Made by a program: the position numbers and the translations under genes. Positions 24,426 through 33,302 of a stretch of DNA of 45,666 nucleotides are shown piece by piece. Position 1 is the first letter of the stretch. Each line of letters begins with the position of its first letter. Source of the stretch: Thermoanaerobaculia bacterium (GTDB lineage Bacteria; Acidobacteriota; Thermoanaerobaculia; Multivoradales; JAGPDF01); NCBI GenBank assembly GCA_018057705.1, contig JAGPDF010000034.1:1-45666 (forward strand), given 5' to 3'. Below the pieces are notes generated by a model. It was given only the letters and a program-made list of their open reading frames with translations, searched no databases and was not told the origin of the DNA.

Positions 24426-25679
24426 TTGCCTGAGCCGTTCTCGACCGAGCAACTGAATCAGCTCCGGCAGCGCTGGGAGCGGGACCCCAAGTCGCGCGCC
24501 TTTCTCCAGCTCGCGGAAGAGTATCGCCGCGCCGGCCGCCTCGCCGACGCCATTCTCGTCCTCAGAGCCGGCCTGCGGGAGCACCCGGGCTACCTCGCCG
24601 CTCAGGTCGCTCTCGGGCGTTGCCTGGTGGAGACCGGCGACTCGGTGGCCGCCATCGAGATCCTCGAACGCGCCGTGGCGCGCGACCCGACGCAGCTCGT
24701 CGCAAACAAGCTGCTGGTCGAGGCCTATATCGCCACGGGACAGGCGAGCCGGGCACGCGAGCGGCTCGATCTCTACCGGCTCTTCAACGACCGCGACGCG
24801 GAGATCGAGCTCCTGGCCTCGCGCATCGTCGCTCTGGAAAGGCTCTCGCCGGAGCCGTCCGCAGCGACCCGGGCAACGACGGGAGCGACGCTTTCCGATC
24901 CCGGCGAGGCGCTCTTCGCCCTGCCCGCGATCGCGGCGCTGCCGGCGGTGAACCTCGAACCGATCGTTCCGCCCCCGGCTCGATCGGTCGACCGCGAAGG
25001 CGAACCGTTCGGCGTCCTCGCCCATCCGGGTGCGACGCGACGCATCGACGAGGCGTTCTTCGAACAGGGCATCTTCGTTCTGGCGCCGGCCGAGCCGGCG
25101 CCCGTCGAGCCCGTTGTGGCCGCGCCGCTCGACTGGGAATCGGCCTCCTGGCCGACAGGCTCCGCCCAGCTGGATTCGATCGATTCAATGGCGCCAGCGA
25201 CTGCCCTCGCTCCGCTCGCCGCGGTCCCTGCGCTGAGCGAGCCCGAGGCGCTCCCCGCGGCGCCCGAGCCGATCGCCGAGCCGGTCTTCGAAGCCGCGCC
25301 CGAGCTTGTGCTCGAGCCCGAACCGGCTCCGATGCCTGCGATGCCTCCGATCGCTCCGATCGACCTGGCGTCGCCGCCCGAGACGCCGCAAACGGCCAGC
25401 TCCACGCTGGGCGAGCTCTATCTCTCGCAAGGGCATCTGGACGAGGCGGAGGAGAGTTTTCTGTCGGTTCTCGAGGCCCGACCCGGGGACAGCGCGGCTC
25501 TCGCTGGTCTCGAGTCCGTCCGGCAGCAGCGCGGCGACGAATCCGGTGCCTTCGCCGAAGAGGTGGCGAACACCGAAGAGTCCAATGTCATCGTCGGCGG
25601 CTTGACGGCGCGCAAGGCGGCGCTGCTCAGGGACTTCCTGGCGCGAATCCGGCGGGGAGCCGAGCGCCATGTTTCTTGA
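24426..25679 (+). CDS. TPR-repeat protein upstream of accBC
   Basis: This 417-residue cytoplasmic protein has no signal peptide. At least three TPR units lie at residues 15-115 (FLQLAEEYRRAGRLADAIL, ALGRCLVETGDSVAAIEILERAV, LLVEAYIATGQASRARERL). A long Ala/Pro/Glu-rich low-complexity linker spans about residues 145-325. One more TPR (about 328-365, TLGELYLSQGHLDEAEESFLSVL) lies near the end. It starts with TTG, supported by AGAGGA 7 bases upstream; the nearby ATG is out of frame. Its 3' end overlaps the roadblock gene by 11 bases. It probably works as a scaffold with that protein, but the partner is unknown. Confidence 0.82.
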   Translation: MPEPFSTEQLNQLRQRWERDPKSRAFLQLAEEYRRAGRLADAILVLRAGLREHPGYLAAQVALGRCLVETGDSVAAIEILERAVARDPTQLVANKLLVEAYIATGQASRARERLDLYRLFNDRDAEIELLASRIVALERLSPEPSAATRATTGATLSDPGEALFALPAIAALPAVNLEPIVPPPARSVDREGEPFGVLAHPGATRRIDEAFFEQGIFVLAPAEPAPVEPVVAAPLDWESASWPTGSAQLDSIDSMAPATALAPLAAVPALSEPEALPAAPEPIAEPVFEAAPELVLEPEPAPMPAMPPIAPIDLASPPETPQTASSTLGELYLSQGHLDEAEESFLSVLEARPGDSAALAGLESVRQQRGDESGAFAEEVANTEESNVIVGGLTARKAALLRDFLARIRRGAERHVS

Positions 25680-26025
25680 GCACCTGGGCACGATCAGCGG
25701 CAGGATCGAGGGCGCCATCGCGCTCTCTCTCGTCGATCGCGACGGCATGCCGGTGGAATCGGTCAGCGCCAGCCCCGAGCTCGACCTCGAGGCGATCGCA
25801 GCCGAGCTGATCTCGCAGGTGCGGGCGATCTCGCAGCAGCAGCAGGAGCTGTCGGTAGGCGAAGTTCAGCAGTTCACCGTGGTAGCCGAGAGAATGACCT
25901 TTCTGGTGAGCGCGGTCGCGGGCGGATACTACCTGCTGCTCGCGCTCGCTCCGACCGGAAGCGTCGGACGCGCCCGCTTCGAGCTCAGGCGCGCATCGTT
26001 GGTGCTCGAAGAGGAGCTTTCCTGA
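25669..26025 (+). CDS. Roadblock/LC7-domain protein (MglB-like)
   Basis: This 118-residue protein has the roadblock/LC7 fold pattern: an N-terminal helix ([29 protein letters not shown]), a central helix ([18 protein letters not shown]), a strand pair ([23 protein letters not shown]) and a closing helix. Members bind small GTPases of the MglA/Ras type, as MglB does in polarity and type IV pilus motility, or act as dynein-type light chains. No MglA-type GTPase is encoded in this window. It overlaps the TPR gene by 11 bases and precedes accB by 7, so it is coupled to both. Confidence 0.75.
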   Translation: MFLEHLGTISGRIEGAIALSLVDRDGMPVESVSASPELDLEAIAAELISQVRAISQQQQELSVGEVQQFTVVAERMTFLVSAVAGGYYLLLALAPTGSVGRARFELRRASLVLEEELS

Positions 26026-26032
26026 GTTCAAC

Positions 26033-26524
<492 letters not shown>

Positions 26525-26533
26525 CCTTTCCCG

Positions 26534-27898
26534 ATGTTCAAGAAGATCCTCATCGCCAATCGCGGCGAGATCGCGCTGCGAGTCATCCAGGCTTGCCGCG
26601 AGCTCGGCATCCCGACCGTGGCCGTCTATTCGACGGCGGACCGCGAGAGCCTGCACGTGACCTACGCCGACGAGGATGTCTGCATCGGGCCGCCACCTTC
26701 GTCGCAGAGTTATCTGAACATCTCGAGCATCGTCTCCGCGGCCGAGATCACAGGCGCCGATGCGATTCATCCCGGCTACGGCTTCCTGTCGGAGAACGCC
26801 CATTTCGCCGAGGTCCTGCGCGACTGCAAGATCGGCTGGATCGGTCCGCCACCGGAGGTCATTCGCCAGATGGGCGACAAAGCGAACGCCCGGCAGACCG
26901 CGGTCGCCGCGGGCGTCCCCGTCCTCCCGGGCAGCCAGGAACCGCTCGCGTCCGCCGAGGAGGCCCGGCAGCTCGCCGGCGAGATCGGTTACCCGGTGAT
27001 TCTCAAGGCGGCGGCGGGCGGCGGTGGGCGCGGCATGCGGATCGTACGTACCGCCGACGAGATCGAAGGCCAGTTCGCGACCGCGTCCAACGAGGCGCTG
27101 ACGGCTTTCGGAGACGGTTCGGTCTACCTCGAAAAGTACCTCGAAGAGCCGCGGCACATCGAGTTTCAGGTGTTCGGCGATGCCTACGGCAACGTCATTC
27201 ACCTCGGCGAGCGCGAGTGCTCCATTCAGCGCCGCCACCAGAAGCTGATCGAGGAGTCCCCTTCGCCTGCGCTCACGCCCGAGCTCCGGGCGCGCATGGG
27301 AGAGGCCTCCGTGAAGCTGGCGCGCGCCGTCGGCTACCAGGGCGCCGGAACGATCGAGTATCTCCTCGACCTCGACGGCAGTTTCTATTTCATGGAGATG
27401 AACACCCGCATCCAGGTGGAGCATCCGGTCACCGAGATGGTCACCGGCGTCGATCTGGTCAAGCTCCAGATCGGGATCGCAGCCGGCGAACCGCTGACGA
27501 TTCCCTCGGGGCTGAAGCCCCGCGGGCACGCCATCGAATGCCGGGTCAACGCCGAAGATCCGGTGACCTTCGTGCCGTCGCCCGGGAGGCTCACGACCTT
27601 CCACCTGCCCGGTGGCCCCGGAGTCCGCGTCGACACCCACGGCTACGAGGGCTATTTCATTCCGCCGACCTACGATTCTCTGGTGGCCAAGCTGATCGTG
27701 CATGCAGGCACGCGCGAAGAGGCCCTGGCGCGTATGAAGCGCGCCCTCGACTTCTTCGTCGTCGAGGGGATCAAGACTTCGATTCCGCTGCATCGCGAGA
27801 TCCTCGAGGACGAAGAGTTCCGGGCCGGACGCTTCTCGACCAAGTTCATGGAGCGATTCGCCGAGCGTCGCAGACTGAAGGCGGCGGCCGTTTCATGA
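26534..27898 (+). CDS. accC: Acetyl-CoA carboxylase, biotin carboxylase subunit
   Basis: AccC carboxylates biotin on AccB with ATP and bicarbonate. The 454-residue product is full length. Its N-terminal domain begins [16 protein letters not shown] and contains [10 protein letters not shown]. The ATP-grasp glycine loop [11 protein letters not shown] is near residue 160, and [16 protein letters not shown] and [14 protein letters not shown] are present. Its stop overlaps the thiE start as ATGA. accA and accD are not in this window. Confidence 0.97.
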   Translation: MFKKILIANRGEIALRVIQACRELGIPTVAVYSTADRESLHVTYADEDVCIGPPPSSQSYLNISSIVSAAEITGADAIHPGYGFLSENAHFAEVLRDCKIGWIGPPPEVIRQMGDKANARQTAVAAGVPVLPGSQEPLASAEEARQLAGEIGYPVILKAAAGGGGRGMRIVRTADEIEGQFATASNEALTAFGDGSVYLEKYLEEPRHIEFQVFGDAYGNVIHLGERECSIQRRHQKLIEESPSPALTPELRARMGEASVKLARAVGYQGAGTIEYLLDLDGSFYFMEMNTRIQVEHPVTEMVTGVDLVKLQIGIAAGEPLTIPSGLKPRGHAIECRVNAEDPVTFVPSPGRLTTFHLPGGPGVRVDTHGYEGYFIPPTYDSLVAKLIVHAGTREEALARMKRALDFFVVEGIKTSIPLHREILEDEEFRAGRFSTKFMERFAERRRLKAAAVS

Positions 27899-28530
27899 CG
27901 GCGGGCGCAGCGCCTCGGCCGGGCAGAATCTACGCGATTGCCGATGCCGATGCGCTGGCGCCGCGAACTCTGTCGGCCAGCGCCGCCACCATGGCGGATG
28001 CCGGGATCCTGACCATTCAGCTGCGCGCCAAGTCCCTCCCCGACGATCTTCTCTTCGCCGAGGCCGAGCGCTGTCTGCGGCAACTCGAGGGCTGGCCGGG
28101 AACCCTCTGGATCGACGATCGGGTCGATCTGGCGATGCTGCTGCCGCTCGCCGGCGTCCACCTCGGCAGGAGAGATCTCGCGGCCGCGACGGCGCGCCGG
28201 CTGCTCGCCCCGACGGTCCGCATCGGAGTGTCGACACATGACGAGAATCAGCTCGCCGAGGCCGACCGCGATGCCGCCGCCGACTGGGTCGCCCTCGGAC
28301 CGATCTACGCCACGCAGAGCAAGCGCGATCCGGACCCTGTGGTCGGGCTCGTGCGCCTGCGCGAGCTCCGCCGGCGCACGTCGAAGCCGTTGGTCGCCAT
28401 CGGCGGCATCGAGCAGGCGAACATCGCGGCGGTGCTCGAGGCCGGCGCTGACTCGGTAGCTCTGATCCGGGCGGTCTGTTGCGGAGACATCGCGCGCAAC
28501 TGCCGCGAGCTGCTCGCCATGGCGGCATGA
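27895..28530 (+). CDS. thiE: Thiamine phosphate synthase
   Basis: ThiE joins the pyrimidine and thiazole precursors to make thiamine phosphate. The 211-residue TIM barrel shows IYAIADAD at the start, the substrate loop [28 protein letters not shown], the [10 protein letters not shown] phosphate loop and the closing VAIGGI. HLGRRDL stands where most ThiE have HLGQED, a mild departure at the pyrophosphate site. The window shows no TPP riboswitch upstream, and the gene is embedded between accC and aroK with overlapping ends at both sides. No other thi gene is nearby. Confidence 0.85.
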   Translation: MTAGAAPRPGRIYAIADADALAPRTLSASAATMADAGILTIQLRAKSLPDDLLFAEAERCLRQLEGWPGTLWIDDRVDLAMLLPLAGVHLGRRDLAAATARRLLAPTVRIGVSTHDENQLAEADRDAAADWVALGPIYATQSKRDPDPVVGLVRLRELRRRTSKPLVAIGGIEQANIAAVLEAGADSVALIRAVCCGDIARNCRELLAMAA

Positions 28531-29042
28531 GGATCTTTCTGACCGGGTTCATGGGTGCCGGCAAGACCTCCGTGGGCCGGCGCCTCGCCGCCCGGCTCGG
28601 CTGGCCGTTCATCGACCTCGACGACGAGATCGAGAAAGTCGCGGGTGAGTCGGTGCGCGAGATCTTCGACAAGGTCGGCGAAGGCGGATTCCGCGAGATC
28701 GAAGCCCGTGTCCTCGCCGAGTCGTTGCGCCAGGATCCGGCCGTCGTGGCGACCGGCGGCGGCACGCTCACCTTCCCGCGCAATCTTGCGGCTGCCCGCT
28801 CCGCGGGCCTCGTGGTCTGGCTGAACCCCGAGTTCGCGACTCTCACCCGTCGCATCGGCGGCAGGGGCAAGACGGACCGGCCGCTGTTTCGCGACGAGGC
28901 CACGGTCCTGGCGCTCTATCGCGAAAGGCTTCCCGCCTACGCGCTCGCCGACCTGAAGGTCGACGTCGCCCCAGGAGAGGCCGCGGAAGAGGTGGCGGCG
29001 CGGGTCGCCATGCTGGTCTCGGAGCGCAAATGCAGTATCTGA
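28527..29042 (+). CDS. aroK: Shikimate kinase
   Basis: Shikimate kinase phosphorylates shikimate in aromatic amino-acid synthesis. The 171-residue product has the Walker A loop GFMGAGKTSVG (residues 7-17), the shikimate-binding FIDLDDEIE and FREIEARVL, ATGGGTL, and the lid arginine in RGKTDRPLFR. Length and motif order are normal. Its ATG overlaps the thiE stop, and its end overlaps the phosphoesterase gene by 13 bases. The neighbours are not aromatic-pathway genes (no aroB adjacent). Confidence 0.94.
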   Translation: MRIFLTGFMGAGKTSVGRRLAARLGWPFIDLDDEIEKVAGESVREIFDKVGEGGFREIEARVLAESLRQDPAVVATGGGTLTFPRNLAAARSAGLVVWLNPEFATLTRRIGGRGKTDRPLFRDEATVLALYRERLPAYALADLKVDVAPGEAAEEVAARVAMLVSERKCSI

Positions 29043-29773
29043 TCCTCTCCGACATGCACGGCAACGCCGAGGCGCTGCAGGCGGTGCTGCGACGGCTGCG
29101 ACGGAAGCGTTTCGACGTCGTACTCGTGCTCGGCGATCTGGTCGGCTATGGCGCGGGTCCGAATCAGGTGGTCGAGGCGGTGCGCGATCTCGCCGGCACG
29201 GTCTATCGCATCCGCGGCAACCACGACAAGGTCGTCGCGGGTCTCGAGGACGGGTCGAACTTCAATCACGCCGCGCTCGCTGCGGCGCGCTGGACGACCG
29301 ATCACCTGACCGCGGCCAACCTGCGCTTCGTGCGCGAGCTGCCGCGCGGGCCGCTCGTGCTGCCCGAGGGCTTCTCGATCTGTCACGGCTCGCCGCTCGA
29401 CGAAGACACCTACGTCTTCTCGATGTACGAGGCTGGAGAGATCTTCGAGAGCTATCCCGCCGACCTCGTCTTCTTCGGCCACACGCACGTGCCGTCGCTC
29501 TTCGTCCGCCAGGGCCGCGACATCCGCGTCGCGCTGCTGCGCGGCGAGAGCGGCTCGATCACGATCGAGGACGGTTGCCGCTACCTGATCAATCCCGGGT
29601 CGATCGGGCAACCCAGGGATCGCGATCCGCGCGCCGCCTACATGACCTACGACTCCGACAAGAAGGTCGTGCGCTGGCATCGGGTCGCCTACCCGATCGA
29701 TCGCGCCCAGCAGCGGATCCTCAAGGCGGGGCTGCCGAAGCTCCTCGCCGACCGGTTGGCCGTCGGGACCTGA
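29030..29773 (+). CDS. Metallophosphoesterase (YfcE/MJ0936-type)
   Basis: This 247-residue calcineurin-like phosphoesterase has all metal-binding motifs in order: SDMHGN (residues 7-12), GDLVGYG, RGNHDKV, ICHGSP and FFGHTHVPS. The NPGSIGQPRD segment is typical of the YfcE/MJ0936 group, which cleaves phosphodiesters in vitro. The natural substrate is not evident. The ATG lies inside the 3' end of aroK, so translation is probably coupled. It is the last gene of the operon that begins with the TPR protein. Confidence 0.88.
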   Translation: MQYLILSDMHGNAEALQAVLRRLRRKRFDVVLVLGDLVGYGAGPNQVVEAVRDLAGTVYRIRGNHDKVVAGLEDGSNFNHAALAAARWTTDHLTAANLRFVRELPRGPLVLPEGFSICHGSPLDEDTYVFSMYEAGEIFESYPADLVFFGHTHVPSLFVRQGRDIRVALLRGESGSITIEDGCRYLINPGSIGQPRDRDPRAAYMTYDSDKKVVRWHRVAYPIDRAQQRILKAGLPKLLADRLAVGT

Positions 29774-29795
29774 AGCGACGCCGGCCCGACCCGCC

Positions 29796-29825
29796 TTGCA
29801 ACCGGGGGCTCGCGCTGCGTAGCAT
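29796..29825 (+). promoter_or_regulatory. Promoter for the HEAT-cyclophilin gene, leaderless geometry
   Basis: TTGCAA (29796-29801), an 18-base spacer and TAGCAT (29820-29825) are followed by only 9 bases before the ATG. No Shine-Dalgarno sequence lies in those 9 bases. Transcription would start on or within two bases of the start codon. Confidence 0.45.
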
Positions 29826-29834
29826 GATCTGCTC

Positions 29835-31967
29835 ATGACTTCGGATCGCTCTTCCTGCCGGCTGGCGCTTCTCGCCCTGTTGCCGGTGCTCTCCTGTTCC
29901 CAGGCGCCGCCGGCGAGGTCGCCGGCGCGGCCTCCGACGGGTGCCGAGACCCGCTCGACGCGCGCCACGGACCTGCGCGACACGCAGGCGCTCCTCCTCC
30001 TGCTCGCCGACCAGAAGCGCTTCGAAGAGACCGTTTTCATCGCCCTCCTCGACAGCTCGAAGAGCGTCCGGTTCGACCTCGCCGTGACGCTGGGGCGGAT
30101 CGGCGACGTCCGCGGCCGGGGCCTGCTGCAGGGACTGCTGATCGACGTCGAACCCGACGTGCGGCAGGCGGCGGCGTTCGCCCTGGGGGAGCTCGGCGCG
30201 CCGGAGGCCGTCCCGGCCCTGCTTCGGGCCGCGGTCGACGACGACGCCGCGACCGCAACGCTGGCTCTCGAGGCGCTCGGAAAGCTCCAGGCGCCGCTCG
30301 CAGAGGTGCGCCGGACCCTGACCGCCATCGCGCCCGGGGAGGCCGCCCGGAGGCTCGCGCCGGCGCTCTTCCGCTTCAAGGAGGATGCCCTGGTCGAGGT
30401 CGCGGCTGCAATGCTCGCCGAGCCGGACCCGGCGCCCGCTGGAACCGAAGCCGCGCTCGCCGTGCGCCTCGGAGCGGCCTACGCTCTCTCCCGCGACGCC
30501 CGCCCCGGGGCGTTGCCGTTCCTGCGCCCTCTCCTCGCGGACCCCGACCCGAGGATCCGGGCCTGGGCGGCGCGCGGACTGGGCGATGTCGGCGGGGTCG
30601 CGGACTTCGCCGCGCTGGAGCCGCTGCTCGCTGACACTGCGCCTTCGCCCCGCATCCAGGCGGTCCGGGCCGGGGCGCGCATCGCCGCCCGGACGGAGGC
30701 GGTGCCGCCACTCGCCTGGGGAAGGCGCCTCGCCGGCCTCGTCGACGACCCCCTGCCCGGAGTCCGGGCCATCGCTCTCGAATCTTCGGCGGCCTGGATC
30801 CCGCAAGCGGAAGTTCGCAAGGCTGTGCTCGGACGACTCGTGAATGGCGAGCCACGCGAGCGCGAGCTCGCCCTCCTGGCGTTCGCCGATGCGGGCGATC
30901 CGGAGGCGCCCGAATGGGTGGAACGCGCGGCGGCCGACCCGGCGCGGGCGCTGCGGGCGCGCGCTGCCGAGGCGGCGGGGAGACTCGGGCGTGACGATCT
31001 GGTGGAGAAGCTGGCGCTCGATCCGGAGCCGATGGTCCGGGTGGCAGCCGTCGAGGCCCTGCTCTCCGGCGTCGGTGACCGCGCGGCGGTCGCTGCGGTC
31101 GGCGACCCGGCCTCCGGGGGGGCAGCGGCGGGTGGGCCAGGAACGGCGATCGAAGCGGTGGCGCGGCTCGCCCGGCGGTTCCTGCGCGACCCGGACGCGA
31201 CCGTGCGCACGACCGTGCTCGAAGCGGTCGCCGAGGCCCCCGGACTCTCTGCCGCGAGCCTTCAGCAGGCGCAGGTCGAGGCGAGGCTGGACCCGATCTC
31301 CGATGCCCGCCTCGCGGGAGTACGGGCGCTCGCGGCGCGGGGGCTCGCCGTGCCGGGCGACCACGAGAGTGCGGTCCAGTTCCTCGAAGGACTCGCCGAA
31401 GATGGCGACTTTCTCGTCCGCCGGGAAGCGGCGGGGGCGCTCGAGCGTCTCGGACGGCCGCGGCCGGAGCTCGGGCCGGCCACCACCGGCCGCACCGGTC
31501 CGGTCTATGCCCAGATCCTCTCCCAGACCGACCGCGCGCGCCTCGTCGAGGTCAAGACCGCCCGCGGCGCCTTCCGGATCCGTCTCGACTGTCCCCAGGC
31601 GCCGCTCACCTGTCTCTCGTTTCTCCAGCTCGCCGGGCAGGGCTATTTCGACGGTCTCGAATTTCATCGCGTGGTGCCGGATTTCGTCGTCCAGACCGGC
31701 GATCCCAGAGGCGACGGCTGGGGCGGGCCCGGCTTCGCCTTGCGCGACGAGATCAACCGGCTGCGGTTCGGCCGCGGCACGGTCGGCATGGCGCTCTCCG
31801 GGCCGGACACCGGCGGCAGCCAGTTTTTCATCGCCCTCTCGCCGCAGCCGCATCTCGACGGCGGCTACACGGTCCTCGGCCAGGTGATCGGGGACGACTC
31901 GGTGCTCGACCAGATCCGCCAGCAAGACGGGCTGGTCTCGATCCGGGAAATCGAGACAGGTGAGTAG
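29835..31967 (+). CDS. HEAT-repeat lipoprotein with C-terminal cyclophilin domain
   Basis: This 710-residue protein has a lipoprotein signal (lipobox VLSC, Cys21) and about 500 residues of HEAT-like helical repeats (for example DSSKSVRFDLAVTLGRIGD, DVEPDVRQAAAFALGELG, DPRIRAWAARGLGDVG). A peptidyl-prolyl isomerase domain of the cyclophilin type follows, starting near residue 565. Active-site motifs are present: FHRVVPDFVVQTGDP with the catalytic Arg, GTVGMALSGPDTGGSQFFI and LDGGYTVLGQV. It is therefore likely an active, membrane-tethered periplasmic foldase on a helical scaffold. Client proteins are unknown; outer-membrane or secreted proteins are plausible. It is transcribed alone, followed after 84 bases by the ECF sigma operon. 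Confidence 0.88.
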   Translation: MTSDRSSCRLALLALLPVLSCSQAPPARSPARPPTGAETRSTRATDLRDTQALLLLLADQKRFEETVFIALLDSSKSVRFDLAVTLGRIGDVRGRGLLQGLLIDVEPDVRQAAAFALGELGAPEAVPALLRAAVDDDAATATLALEALGKLQAPLAEVRRTLTAIAPGEAARRLAPALFRFKEDALVEVAAAMLAEPDPAPAGTEAALAVRLGAAYALSRDARPGALPFLRPLLADPDPRIRAWAARGLGDVGGVADFAALEPLLADTAPSPRIQAVRAGARIAARTEAVPPLAWGRRLAGLVDDPLPGVRAIALESSAAWIPQAEVRKAVLGRLVNGEPRERELALLAFADAGDPEAPEWVERAAADPARALRARAAEAAGRLGRDDLVEKLALDPEPMVRVAAVEALLSGVGDRAAVAAVGDPASGGAAAGGPGTAIEAVARLARRFLRDPDATVRTTVLEAVAEAPGLSAASLQQAQVEARLDPISDARLAGVRALAARGLAVPGDHESAVQFLEGLAEDGDFLVRREAAGALERLGRPRPELGPATTGRTGPVYAQILSQTDRARLVEVKTARGAFRIRLDCPQAPLTCLSFLQLAGQGYFDGLEFHRVVPDFVVQTGDPRGDGWGGPGFALRDEINRLRFGRGTVGMALSGPDTGGSQFFIALSPQPHLDGGYTVLGQVIGDDSVLDQIRQQDGLVSIREIETGE

Positions 31968-32018
31968 TTTGCGACGGTCATCGAGGCCGGCGTGGCGGCT
32001 GCCCGTAAGGGCTGCCCT

Positions 32019-32046
32019 GCAACTTTTCCGCGCGCGGGCACGTAGG
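32019..32046 (+). promoter_or_regulatory. ECF-type promoter before the sigma factor gene
   Basis: GCAACTT (32019-32025), a 15-base spacer and CGTAGG (32041-32046) resemble the AAC...CGT pattern of ECF sigma-dependent promoters. It stands directly before the ECF sigma gene, which suggests self-activation. The -10-like element is only 5 bases from the ATG. Confidence 0.5.
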
Positions 32047-32051
32047 TAACC

Positions 32052-32648
32052 ATGTCGGCCGATCTGCTCGATCCCACCGACGAGGCGCTCGTACGATCGG
32101 TCCTCTCCGGGGACCGCGACCGATTCGAGCTTCTGGTGGAGCGGTATCAGACGCGACTGGTGAACTATCTGTATCGCATGGTGCGCAATCTCGAAGAGGC
32201 GCACGATCTGTCTCAGGAGGTCTTCATCCGCGTGTATCAGGCTCTGGACCGTTACGATAGCCAGTACCGCTTCTCGACCTGGCTCTTCCGGGTAGCCCAG
32301 AACGCGGCGATCGACGTCATCCGCAAACGCCGGATCCAGCTGGTCCCCCTCACGCGGCGGGCCGACGAAGGCAGTGAAGCGACCGTCGACCTCGAGCTGC
32401 CGGACGGCAAGCCCTCGGCGCTCGAAGCGCTCCAGGGACGCGAGCTCGACGCCTCGATCCGGTCGGCGATCGACAGCCTGCCGTGGGAATACCGCGAGCT
32501 GATCCTGCTCCGCCACTACGGTGAGCTGGCCTATGAGGAGATCGCCGAGGTCAAGGCCATGCCACTCGGAACGGTGAAGAACAAATTGTTTCGCGCGCGT
32601 CAGATGCTGAAGCAGCAGCTGCTCGGCCCAGAGGGCCACGGGAACTGA
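32052..32648 (+). CDS. ECF RNA polymerase sigma factor
   Basis: This 198-residue group-4 sigma factor has region 2 (about residues 10-90: FELLVERYQTRLVNYLYRMV, DLSQEVFIRVYQALD, FSTWLFRVAQNAAIDVIRKRR) and region 4 (about 135-190: LPWEYRELILLRHYGELAYEEIAEV and GTVKNKLFRARQML). It lacks regions 1 and 3. Between them, residues 95-130 form a charged linker. It is followed 17 bases later by a zinc-finger anti-sigma factor. That pairing implies control by an envelope signal. An ECF-like promoter sits just upstream. Confidence 0.93.
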   Translation: MSADLLDPTDEALVRSVLSGDRDRFELLVERYQTRLVNYLYRMVRNLEEAHDLSQEVFIRVYQALDRYDSQYRFSTWLFRVAQNAAIDVIRKRRIQLVPLTRRADEGSEATVDLELPDGKPSALEALQGRELDASIRSAIDSLPWEYRELILLRHYGELAYEEIAEVKAMPLGTVKNKLFRARQMLKQQLLGPEGHGN

Positions 32649-32665
32649 CGGGGAAGGAAGATCCG

Positions 32666-33292
32666 ATGAACCACGACCAACTGCGTGAGCTGCTCGACCT
32701 CGACCTCGACCTCGAGGCCCTCGCCGGCGCCCCGGGCCCCGGTGCGCTCCCGGCGGTAGAGCCCGTCGAGAGTCTGTTGGCGCCGGCCGAGCGGGCCCGG
32801 CTGCACGAGCATCTTGCGGGGTGCGCCGATTGCCGCCAGGAACGCGAGAGCCTGCGCCGGGTGCACGCGCAGCTCGCGGCCACCGTCGTCCCGCCGCGCG
32901 AGGGCTTCAGCGGCGAAGTCATGCGGGCGCTCGTACCGGCGCCGTGGGAGGCCCGCGCTGTGGCGGTCTGGCGCTGGCCGTTCGCCATGCTGCTCGCTCT
33001 GGGCGGCCTCGCCGCCATTCTCCTGGGCGGCGCCGCTGCGGATCTCGAGCCGCGCGCCGGCTCGTTCGACGCCTTCGTCGCCCTGGCGCGCCTGCTCGAA
33101 AGCGCGGCTCTCGCCGGCGCCGGGCTCCTCGGCGCCTCGTGGCAGGGCCTGGGCTCCGGGCTCGCGCAGTGGCTGGCGGCGTCGAAGACCCATCTCGCGG
33201 GCGCCGGACTCCTCCTGCTGGCCTTGAACCTGCTCTTCCTGCGCCTGCTTCGCCCGTCTTCCCGGAACGCCGAAGCCCGCAAATCCCGATAG
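32666..33292 (+). CDS. Zinc-finger anti-sigma factor, membrane-bound
   Basis: This 208-residue protein has an N-terminal anti-sigma zinc-finger motif H49-x3-C53-x2-C56 (HLAGCADC) of the zf-HC2/ZAS type. It then has two or three hydrophobic helices (about residues 106-128, possibly 140-165, and 175-195). ZAS proteins bind region 2/4 of the partner ECF sigma factor at the membrane. Its stop codon TAG lies inside a TAGACT sequence that may be the -10 box of the next gene. It is paired with the upstream sigma factor. The signal it senses is unknown. Confidence 0.85.
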   Translation: MNHDQLRELLDLDLDLEALAGAPGPGALPAVEPVESLLAPAERARLHEHLAGCADCRQERESLRRVHAQLAATVVPPREGFSGEVMRALVPAPWEARAVAVWRWPFAMLLALGGLAAILLGGAAADLEPRAGSFDAFVALARLLESAALAGAGLLGASWQGLGSGLAQWLAASKTHLAGAGLLLLALNLLFLRLLRPSSRNAEARKSR

Positions 33293-33295
33293 ACT
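33290..33295 (+). promoter_or_regulatory. Possible -10 TAGACT overlapping the anti-sigma stop
   Basis: TAGACT begins with the TAG stop of the anti-sigma gene and stands 7 bases before the next ATG. No ribosome site lies between. It could drive the bactofilin-like gene independently and without a leader. The match may be chance. Confidence 0.3.
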
Positions 33296-33302
33296 CTCGC
33301 CC

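Noticed and set aside
25669-26025. Roadblock gene as direct evidence for MglA-type polarity in this window
   Set aside because: No small GTPase gene is present here. The link to motility stays speculative.
27895-27960. TPP riboswitch for thiE
   Set aside because: The gene is embedded directly after accC with a 4-base overlap. There is no untranslated leader in which a THI box could lie.
29721-32639. 972-codon minus-strand open frame over the HEAT-cyclophilin and sigma genes
   Set aside because: Antisense to two convincing genes. Biased composition and no recognisable motif.
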